A stretch of 64,000 bases of DNA from Isoptericola chiayiensis (GTDB lineage Bacteria > Actinomycetota > Actinomycetes > Actinomycetales > Cellulomonadaceae). Positions within the stretch are counted from its first letter, which is position 1. Each line of letters starts with the position of its first letter. Where the stretch lies: the NCBI RefSeq assembly GCF_013149805.1, contig NZ_JABEZT010000004.1, positions 210,672 to 274,671 on the forward strand, given 5' to 3'. Of the stretch, positions 58,941 to 64,000 are shown one piece after another. The position numbers and the translations under genes are program-made. The notes below the pieces were generated by a model, which did no database searches, was not told the DNA's origin, and saw nothing but the letters and a program-made list of their open reading frames with translations.

Positions 58941-60365
58941 GTGAAGAGCGCCGTCGAGACCCTGGAGCCCACCAAGGTCAAGCTGACCGTCGAGGTGGAG
59001 TACGACGAGCTCAAGCCGAGCATCGACCACGCCTACAAGCACATCGCGGAGCAGGTGAACATCCCCGGCTTCCGCAAGGGCAAGGTCCCCCCGCGCATCG
59101 TCGACCAGCGCATCGGCTGGGGTGCCGTCGTCGAGCACGCCGTCAACGAGGGCCTGTCCGGCTTCTACCGCGACGCCATCGGTGCCGAGGAGCTGCGCCC
59201 GCTGGGCCAGCCCGAGGTCGAGGTCACCCAGATCCCCGAGAAGGCCGGCGAGGGCCAGCTCTCGTTCGTCGCCGAGGTCGAGGTCCGCCCCGAGCTCGAG
59301 CTGCCGGAGCTGTCCGGCATCGACCTGACCGTCGAGACCACCGAGGTCTCGGACGAGGACGTGGCCGAGCGCCTCGAGTCCCTGCGCGAGCGCTTCGGCA
59401 CGCTGGTCGGCATCGACCGCCCGGCCGCCGAGGGCGACTACGTGGTCATCGACCTCAAGGCCGTCATCGGCGACGAGGAGATCGACTCGGTCTCCGGCGT
59501 CTCCTACCAGATCGGGTCGGGCAACATGCTCGACGGTCTGGACGAGGCCCTTACCGGTCTGTCCGCCGAGGAGACCACCACCTTCACCACGAAGCTGGCC
59601 GGCGGCGAGCACGAGGGCGAGGAGGCGACCGTCACCGTCACCGCCACCTCCGTCAAGGAGCGCGAGCTGCCCGAGGCGGACGACGACTTCGCCCAGATGG
59701 CCTCCGAGTTCGACACGATCGACGAGCTCAAGGCCGACCTGCGCGAGCAGGCCGCCTCCACCAAGACCAACGACCAGGCCGTCGCCGCCCGCGACGCCCT
59801 GCTCGAGAAGCTGCTCGAGGCCGTCGACGTCCCGGTGCCGTCCGGCGTCGTCGAGGCCGAGGTGCACCGTCACCTCGAGCAGGAGGGACGCCTCGAGGAC
59901 GACGAGCACCGCGCCGAGGTGACGGTCGACGCCACCAAGGCGATCACGAACCAGATCCTGCTCGACACCCTCGCCGAGAAGCTCGAGGTCCAGGTCGGCC
60001 AGGGTGAGCTCATCGAGTACCTGGTGCAGGCCTCCCAGCAGTACGGCATGGAGCCGCAGCAGTTCATCCAGACCCTCGACCAGTCCGGCCAGATCCCGGC
60101 CATGGTCGGCGAGGTCGCCCGGTCCAAGGCCCTGGCCGTCGCCCTGCGCGACATCGAGGTCAAGGACTCCGAGGGCAACGTGGTGGACCTGACCGAGTTC
60201 ATCGGGTCGGCCGAGGACGACGAGGCCGCCGCGGCCGCCACCGAGGCGGCGCAGTCCGCCATCGCCGACTCGGACGAGTCCGCGGACTCCTCGCCCGAGT
60301 CCGCCGAGTCGGCCGACTCCTCGCCGGAGTCGGCGGACTCCGCCGACGAGGCCACCAAGGCCTGA
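58941..60365 (+). CDS. tig: Trigger factor
   Basis: A 474-residue ribosome-associated chaperone with peptidyl-prolyl isomerase activity. The ribosome-binding signature is PGFRKGKVPPRIVDQ (about residues 38-52). The FKBP-like PPIase domain occupies roughly 155-240 (GDYVVIDLKAVIGDEEID onward), and a C-terminal helical domain follows. The last ~45 residues are low-complexity Asp/Glu/Ser/Ala, with DSSPESAESADSSPESADS-type repeats. GTG start; GGAG lies 9-12 bases upstream. It precedes clpP1-clpP2-clpX, the usual bacterial order. Confidence 0.95.
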   Translation: MKSAVETLEPTKVKLTVEVEYDELKPSIDHAYKHIAEQVNIPGFRKGKVPPRIVDQRIGWGAVVEHAVNEGLSGFYRDAIGAEELRPLGQPEVEVTQIPEKAGEGQLSFVAEVEVRPELELPELSGIDLTVETTEVSDEDVAERLESLRERFGTLVGIDRPAAEGDYVVIDLKAVIGDEEIDSVSGVSYQIGSGNMLDGLDEALTGLSAEETTTFTTKLAGGEHEGEEATVTVTATSVKERELPEADDDFAQMASEFDTIDELKADLREQAASTKTNDQAVAARDALLEKLLEAVDVPVPSGVVEAEVHRHLEQEGRLEDDEHRAEVTVDATKAITNQILLDTLAEKLEVQVGQGELIEYLVQASQQYGMEPQQFIQTLDQSGQIPAMVGEVARSKALAVALRDIEVKDSEGNVVDLTEFIGSAEDDEAAAAATEAAQSAIADSDESADSSPESAESADSSPESADSADEATKA

Positions 60366-60378
60366 CGGCCTCCCGCCG

Positions 60379-60427
60379 CACGACGACGGCCCGCACCTTC
60401 CGCGTGAAGGTGCGGGCCGTCGTCGTG
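60379..60427 (+). terminator. Strong terminator after tig
   Basis: A perfect 22-bp stem (60379-60400 with 60406-60427) and a CGCGT loop. It starts 14 bases after the tig stop and separates tig from the clp operon. Confidence 0.88.
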
Positions 60428-60460
60428 CAGCGTCCCGGGGGAACGGGACCCGACCTGCTG

Positions 60461-60521
60461 TGCGCCAGCAGCGAAACCGCGCCGATCCGGGACTCTTCGG
60501 CACGCTCGTGCACGTTAGGGT
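60461..60521 (+). promoter_or_regulatory. clpP1 promoter with a ClgR-like box
   Basis: TAGGGT (60516-60521) is the likely -10. About 40 bases upstream, TGCGCCAGCAGCGAA (60461-60475) has the CGC-N5-GCG spacing described for ClgR, the activator of clpP operons in actinobacteria. Assigned by pattern only. Confidence 0.45.
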
Positions 60522-60551
60522 CGATCGACGGCGAAACCGAAGGAGACGGAC

Positions 60552-61190
60552 GTGACTGACCTGCTGCAGATGGACGACGCCGGGCCGCAGGCCCGTGGCG
60601 AGGGACAGGGCTTCGGCCTCAACGACTCCATCTACAACCGACTCCTCAGGGAGCGCATCATCTGGCTCGGCTCGGAGGTGCGCGACGAGAACGCGAACGC
60701 CATCTGCGCCCAGATGATGCTGCTCGCGGCGGAGGACCCCGACAAGGACATCTACCTCTACATCAACTCCCCGGGCGGCTCGATCACCGCCGGCATGGCG
60801 ATCTACGACACCATGCAATTCATCCAGCCCGACGTCGCCACGGTCGCGATGGGCATGGCGGCCTCGATGGGGCAGTTCCTGCTCTCCTCGGGCGCCAAGG
60901 GCAAGCGCTACATCACGCCGCACGCGCGCGTGCTCATGCACCAGCCCTCCGGCGGTGTCGGGGGCACGGCCACCGACGTGCGCATCGGCGCCCAGCTGAT
61001 CATGCACATGAAGAAGGTGCTCGCGGAGCTGACCGCGGAGCAGACCGGCCAGCCACTCGAGAAGATCCTCAAGGACAACGACCGTGACAGCTGGTTCACG
61101 GCGGACGAGGCCCTCGAGTACGGCTTCGTCGACCGCGTCGTCGCCAGCGCCTCCTCGGTGTCCGGGGGCGGCGGGACGACCGCCGACTGA
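60552..61190 (+). CDS. clpP1: ATP-dependent Clp protease proteolytic subunit (first)
   Basis: A 212-residue serine protease subunit. Catalytic triad: Ser105 in GMAASMGQ, His130 in [10 protein letters not shown], Asp179 in [15 protein letters not shown] forms the oxyanion-binding loop. The Gly/Ser-rich tail is short. In actinobacteria ClpP1 and ClpP2 form a mixed tetradecamer that is essential in several genera. AAGGAG lies upstream of the GTG. First gene of clpP1-clpP2. Confidence 0.96.
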   Translation: MTDLLQMDDAGPQARGEGQGFGLNDSIYNRLLRERIIWLGSEVRDENANAICAQMMLLAAEDPDKDIYLYINSPGGSITAGMAIYDTMQFIQPDVATVAMGMAASMGQFLLSSGAKGKRYITPHARVLMHQPSGGVGGTATDVRIGAQLIMHMKKVLAELTAEQTGQPLEKILKDNDRDSWFTADEALEYGFVDRVVASASSVSGGGGTTAD

Positions 61191-61237
61191 CCCGACCCGG
61201 TCGACACACCCCCGACGACTTCCCACCGAGGAGAACC

Positions 61238-61951
61238 ATGAGCCACTCCGCCGAGTACCAGTTCGCGATGACCGCCGAGCGCCTCGCCGGCGGCGCCGCC
61301 CGCCCGGGTGGCGTCGCGCTGCCCCACGGTGCGCCGACCTCTCGGTACGTCCTGCCGCAGTTCGAGGAGCGCACCCCCTACGGGTTCAAGCGCCAGGACC
61401 CGTACACCAAGCTGTTCGAGGACCGCATCATCTTCATGGGCGTGCAGGTCGACGACGCGTCGGCCGACGACATCATGGCCCAGCTGCTGGTCCTGGAGTC
61501 CCAGGACCCCGACCGCGACGTGATGATCTACATCAACTCGCCCGGCGGCTCCTTCACCGCGATGACGGCGCTGTACGACACGATGCAGTTCATCAAGCCG
61601 CAGATCCAGACCGTCTGCCTCGGGCAGGCGGCGTCGGCGGCGTCGGTGCTGCTCGCGGCCGGCCAGCCCGGCAAGCGCCTCGCGCTGCCGAACGCCCGCG
61701 TGCTGATCCACCAGCCGGCGATGGAGGGCGGCGGCTACGCCCAGGCGTCCGACATCGAGATCCACGCCAACGAGCTCATCCGCATGCGCGAGTGGCTCGA
61801 GGAGACGCTGGCCCGGCACACCGGCAAGCCGGTCGAGGAGATCCGCGACGACATCGAGCGCGACAAGATCCTCACGGCCGCCGACGCCAAGGACTACGGC
61901 CTGGTCGACCAGGTGCTCGAGTCCCGCAAGCCCGCCGCGCTGCCGCGCTGA
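61238..61951 (+). CDS. clpP2: ATP-dependent Clp protease proteolytic subunit (second)
   Basis: A 237-residue paralogue of ClpP1. Catalytic residues: Ser133 in GQAASAAS, His158 in [12 protein letters not shown], and Asp in DIERDKIL. It has an N-terminal extension of about 35 residues ([20 protein letters not shown]), as ClpP2 proteins often carry a processed propeptide. GAGGAGAACC precedes the ATG. The hydrophobic-pocket side that binds ClpX is expected on this subunit. A hairpin follows. Confidence 0.96.
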   Translation: MSHSAEYQFAMTAERLAGGAARPGGVALPHGAPTSRYVLPQFEERTPYGFKRQDPYTKLFEDRIIFMGVQVDDASADDIMAQLLVLESQDPDRDVMIYINSPGGSFTAMTALYDTMQFIKPQIQTVCLGQAASAASVLLAAGQPGKRLALPNARVLIHQPAMEGGGYAQASDIEIHANELIRMREWLEETLARHTGKPVEEIRDDIERDKILTAADAKDYGLVDQVLESRKPAALPR

Positions 61952-61970
61952 CGGACGCCGCCGGCCGGTC

Positions 61971-62011
61971 GCGACCCGGGTCCCTCGCACCTCGCGAAGG
62001 GCCCGGGTCGC
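61971..62011 (+). terminator. Hairpin between clpP2 and clpX
   Basis: GCGACCCGGG (61971-61980) pairs with CCCGGGTCGC (62002-62011); the inner TCCCT/AGGG adds further pairs with one bulge. It may reduce read-through from clpP2 into clpX. Confidence 0.65.
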
Positions 62012-62095
62012 GCCACACCGGGGGAACTCTGCTGACAGAACGGCCCGCGTGGTGTGGAATGGGTCGAGGACCTGCACGAGACAAGGAGGCCCGCG

Positions 62096-63361
62096 GTGGC
62101 TCGAATCGGTGACGGCGCAGACCTGTTGAAGTGTTCCTTCTGCGGGAAGTCCCAGAAGCAGGTCAAGAAGCTCATCGCCGGGCCCGGCGTGTACATCTGC
62201 GACGAGTGCATCGACCTGTGCAACGAGATCATCGAGGAGGAGCTCGGCGAGGCCACCGAGCTCGGCATGACGGAGCTGCCCAAGCCCCGCGAGATCTTCG
62301 ACTTCCTCGAGCAGTACGTGATCGGGCAGGAACCCGCCAAGCGGGCGCTCGCCGTCGCGGTGTACAACCACTACAAGCGGGTGCAGGCGCCGCCGGTCGT
62401 CAAGGACGACGACGACGCGGTCGAGATCGCCAAGTCCAACATCCTGCTGATCGGCCCGACCGGCACGGGCAAGACGTACCTGGCCCAGACGCTGGCCAAG
62501 ATGCTCAACGTGCCGTTCGCCATCGCGGACGCCACCGCGCTGACCGAGGCGGGCTACGTCGGCGAGGACGTCGAGAACATCCTGCTCAAGCTCATCCAGG
62601 CCGCCGACTACGACGTCAAGAAGGCCGAGACCGGCATCATCTACATCGACGAGGTCGATAAGGTGGCCCGCAAGGCCGAGAACCCGTCGATCACGCGCGA
62701 CGTCTCCGGCGAGGGCGTGCAGCAGGCGCTGCTGAAGATCATCGAGGGCACCAGCGCCTCGGTGCCGCCTCAGGGCGGGCGCAAGCACCCGCACCAGGAG
62801 TTCATCCAGATCGACACCTCGAACGTGCTGTTCATCGTCGCCGGCGCGTTCGCCGGGCTGGACGACATCATCGCCGCCCGCGCGCGCAAGCGCGGCATCG
62901 GGTTCTCCGCGCCGATGGAGTCCGCGGCCGACGAGGACCTCTTCTCCGAGGTGCGTCCGGAGGACCTGCACAAGTACGGGCTCATCCCCGAGTTCATCGG
63001 GCGGCTGCCCGTCATCGCCTCGGTCTCGCCGCTGGACCGCGACGCGCTCGTGCGCATCCTCACCGAGCCGCGCAACGCGCTCGTCAAGCAGTACCAGCGC
63101 ATGTTCGAGATCGACGGCGTGCGCCTCGAGTTCGCCGACGACGCCGTGGACGCCATCGCCGAGCAGGCGCTGCTGCGGGGGACCGGCGCACGCGGGCTGC
63201 GCGCCATCATGGAGGAGGTCCTCCAGCAGGTGATGTTCGACGTCCCGAGCCGCGACGACGTCGAGGGCGTCGTGGTCACGCGCGAGGTCGTCGAGGAGAA
63301 CGTCAACCCGACCATCGTGCCGCGCAGCTCCGGGCCCGTGCGCAACCGCAAGTCCGCCTGA
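62096..63361 (+). CDS. clpX: ATP-dependent Clp protease ATP-binding subunit ClpX
   Basis: A 421-residue AAA+ unfoldase that delivers substrates to ClpP. Zinc-binding domain cysteines C13, C16, C35 and C38; Walker A GPTGTGKT (120-127); Walker [10 protein letters not shown]; pore loop GYVGED; sensor [12 protein letters not shown]. The ClpP-binding loop IGF is seen in [17 protein letters not shown] lies 6 bases before the GTG at 62096. Confidence 0.97.
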   Translation: MARIGDGADLLKCSFCGKSQKQVKKLIAGPGVYICDECIDLCNEIIEEELGEATELGMTELPKPREIFDFLEQYVIGQEPAKRALAVAVYNHYKRVQAPPVVKDDDDAVEIAKSNILLIGPTGTGKTYLAQTLAKMLNVPFAIADATALTEAGYVGEDVENILLKLIQAADYDVKKAETGIIYIDEVDKVARKAENPSITRDVSGEGVQQALLKIIEGTSASVPPQGGRKHPHQEFIQIDTSNVLFIVAGAFAGLDDIIAARARKRGIGFSAPMESAADEDLFSEVRPEDLHKYGLIPEFIGRLPVIASVSPLDRDALVRILTEPRNALVKQYQRMFEIDGVRLEFADDAVDAIAEQALLRGTGARGLRAIMEEVLQQVMFDVPSRDDVEGVVVTREVVEENVNPTIVPRSSGPVRNRKSA

Positions 63362-63451
63362 GCCCGGGGCGTACCGCCGTCGGACACCACCGTGACGATC
63401 CGCATGGCGGTCGGTCGCCCCGCGACGATGCGGCGACCGTAGGATCGAGTC

Positions 63452-63829
63452 ATGGCTGAGCCCTTCGACGAAGCACCCGTGCCCGAGACCGGGCGTGCGC
63501 TGCCGGCAGAGATCCTGGCCCTGCGGGGAACGATCGACAACATCGACGCCGCGCTGGTGCACCTGCTCGCCGAACGGTTCCGGGCCACCCACCGCGTGGG
63601 CGAGCTCAAGGCGACCCACGGGATGCCGCCCGCGGACCCGCAGCGCGACCGCCAGCAGATCGAGCGGCTCAAGACCATCGCCTCCGGCGCCGGGCTGGAC
63701 CCGCAGTTCGCCGAGGAGTTCCGCCACTTCATCGTCTCCGAGGTGATCCGCCACCACGAGCGCATCGCCGCCGAGCACGCCGCCGGCCGGCGCGCCGGCG
63801 AGGCGCCGCCCCTGGACACCTACAGTTGA
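63452..63829 (+). CDS. Chorismate mutase, AroQ type II
   Basis: A 125-residue helical enzyme converting chorismate to prephenate for Phe and Tyr synthesis. LPAEILALRGTIDNIDAALVHLLAERFRATHRVGELKATHGMPPADPQRDRQQIERLKTIASG contains the conserved Arg, Asp and the Arg-x-x-x-Val-Gly-x-x-Lys active-site motif. The size and the FRHFIVSEVIRHHERIA end match actinobacterial AroQ-gamma-free, intracellular types. ATG 6 bases after TAGGAT (63440-63445). Array 3 follows its stop. Confidence 0.9.
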   Translation: MAEPFDEAPVPETGRALPAEILALRGTIDNIDAALVHLLAERFRATHRVGELKATHGMPPADPQRDRQQIERLKTIASGAGLDPQFAEEFRHFIVSEVIRHHERIAAEHAAGRRAGEAPPLDTYS

Positions 63830-63847
63830 AGAGCGCCGAACGCTCCC

Positions 63848-63912
63848 TCGACGTAGGCAACTCCTCCGCGAGGTAGGCAGCTCTCCCGCCAGGTAGGCAA
63901 CATCTCCGCGAG
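63848..63912. repeat. Mirrored repeat array 3, only the forward half present
   Basis: Forward cores begin at 63850 (GACGTAGGC), 63870 (GAGGTAGGC) and 63890 (CAGGTAGGC), period 20. The next core should start at 63910 but only GAG is present before the sequence changes to an IS110-like end. The inverted half is missing from the window. Confidence 0.85.
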
Positions 63913-64000
63913 AGGCTTCTATGGGTTGTCAAGGGGTCTGTGAGAGGTCGGCTCGTTTGAGGGCTCGGTAGAGGTTGCGGGCGATGTAGTTCTTCAGGCA
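63913..64000 (-). mobile_element. IS110-family insertion sequence, one end
   Basis: From about 63913 the repeat array stops and an IS end begins. AGGCTTCTATGGGTTGTCAA matches the TTGACAACCCATAG-type 3' flank seen after IS110-family transposase genes, and a transposase C-terminus follows at 63929-64000. The exact end of the element is uncertain by a few bases. Confidence 0.65.
63929..64000 (-). CDS. IS110-family transposase, C-terminal fragment (runs off the window)
   Basis: The minus-strand frame gives CLKNYIARNLYRALKRA then DLSQTP and a TGA at 63929-63931. The CLK-x-Y-IAR-x-x-YRAL pattern is the conserved C-terminus of IS110/IS116/IS902 transposases (Transposase_20 domain). Only 23 codons lie in the window; whether the gene is intact cannot be told. 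Its lower GC is unlike the surrounding genes. Confidence 0.75.
   Translation of the reverse strand, partial: CLKNYIARNLYRALKRADLSQTP

Overview
The window is a high-GC actinobacterial chromosome segment. Its gene content points to Micrococcales, most likely the Cellulomonas/Isoptericola/Cellulosimicrobium group; that is inference, because no rRNA is present. Supporting signs are very high GC, many GTG starts, operons joined by ATGA/GTGA overlaps, F420-type oxidoreductases, GlbO haemoglobin, paired dynamin-like GTPases, and a clpP1-clpP2-clpX order. At least 19 genes have a hexamer with A at position 2 and T at position 6, exactly 6-7 nt before the start codon. This is the layout of leaderless transcripts.

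Layout. 1-2.8 kb: peroxiredoxin end, GroES-like protein, two identical tRNA-Lys, an F420-type reductase and trmB. 2.8-7.2 kb (minus): a five-gene operon bioY, acyl-CoA ligase, thiolase, EcfA, EcfT, i.e. an ECF biotin transporter with two acyl-CoA enzymes. 7.4-9.9 kb: a Lpd-like flavoprotein and an ATP-grasp enzyme. 9.9-13.3 kb: a large mirrored repeat array, then an OpuC-type osmoprotectant ABC operon. 13.4-15.8 kb: GyrI-like protein, tRNA-His, orn, a small Arg-rich protein, tRNA-Arg, DUF3467 protein. 15.9-26.6 kb: two dynamin-like GTPase pairs separated by ssb, ettA and a phosphotransferase gene bracketed by related hairpins. 26.6-31.7 kb: two thioesterases, an NmrA-like protein, GlbO, a lone PTS EIIB, MscS. 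31.8-43.4 kb: malQ, a second mirrored array, pepN, an anchored protein, pepO, rpiB, nei, eis-like and an alkyltransferase-like gene preceded by a small ORF. 43.4-48.4 kb: LLM oxidoreductase, GntR/DUF1648 pair, cysK-cysE with a long leader carrying a poly-cysteine ORF, tRNA-Gly and tRNA-Pro. 48.5-55.3 kb: a carotenoid block (crtY, P450, crtU, crtT) without crtE/B/I, then two DUF202 genes. 55.4-58.7 kb: CDF transporter, DUF4190 protein, TrxB-like flavoprotein and a divergent XRE-cupin regulator. 58.9-63.8 kb: tig, clpP1, clpP2, clpX, chorismate mutase. The end holds a third repeat array cut by an IS110-type element.

The strongest candidate for something undescribed is a repeat family with a GAGGTAGGC core at 20-bp spacing. 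Forward and inverted halves meet at a palindrome, which is 82 bp and perfect in array 1. Arrays 1 and 2 lie between converging chromosomal genes. Array 3 is broken by an IS transposase gene that also faces the upstream gene. Other points of interest are the cysteine leader peptide upstream of cysK-cysE, a shared operator-like sequence at 7.3 kb and 58.1 kb, and a biotin-linked thiolase lacking two usual catalytic residues.
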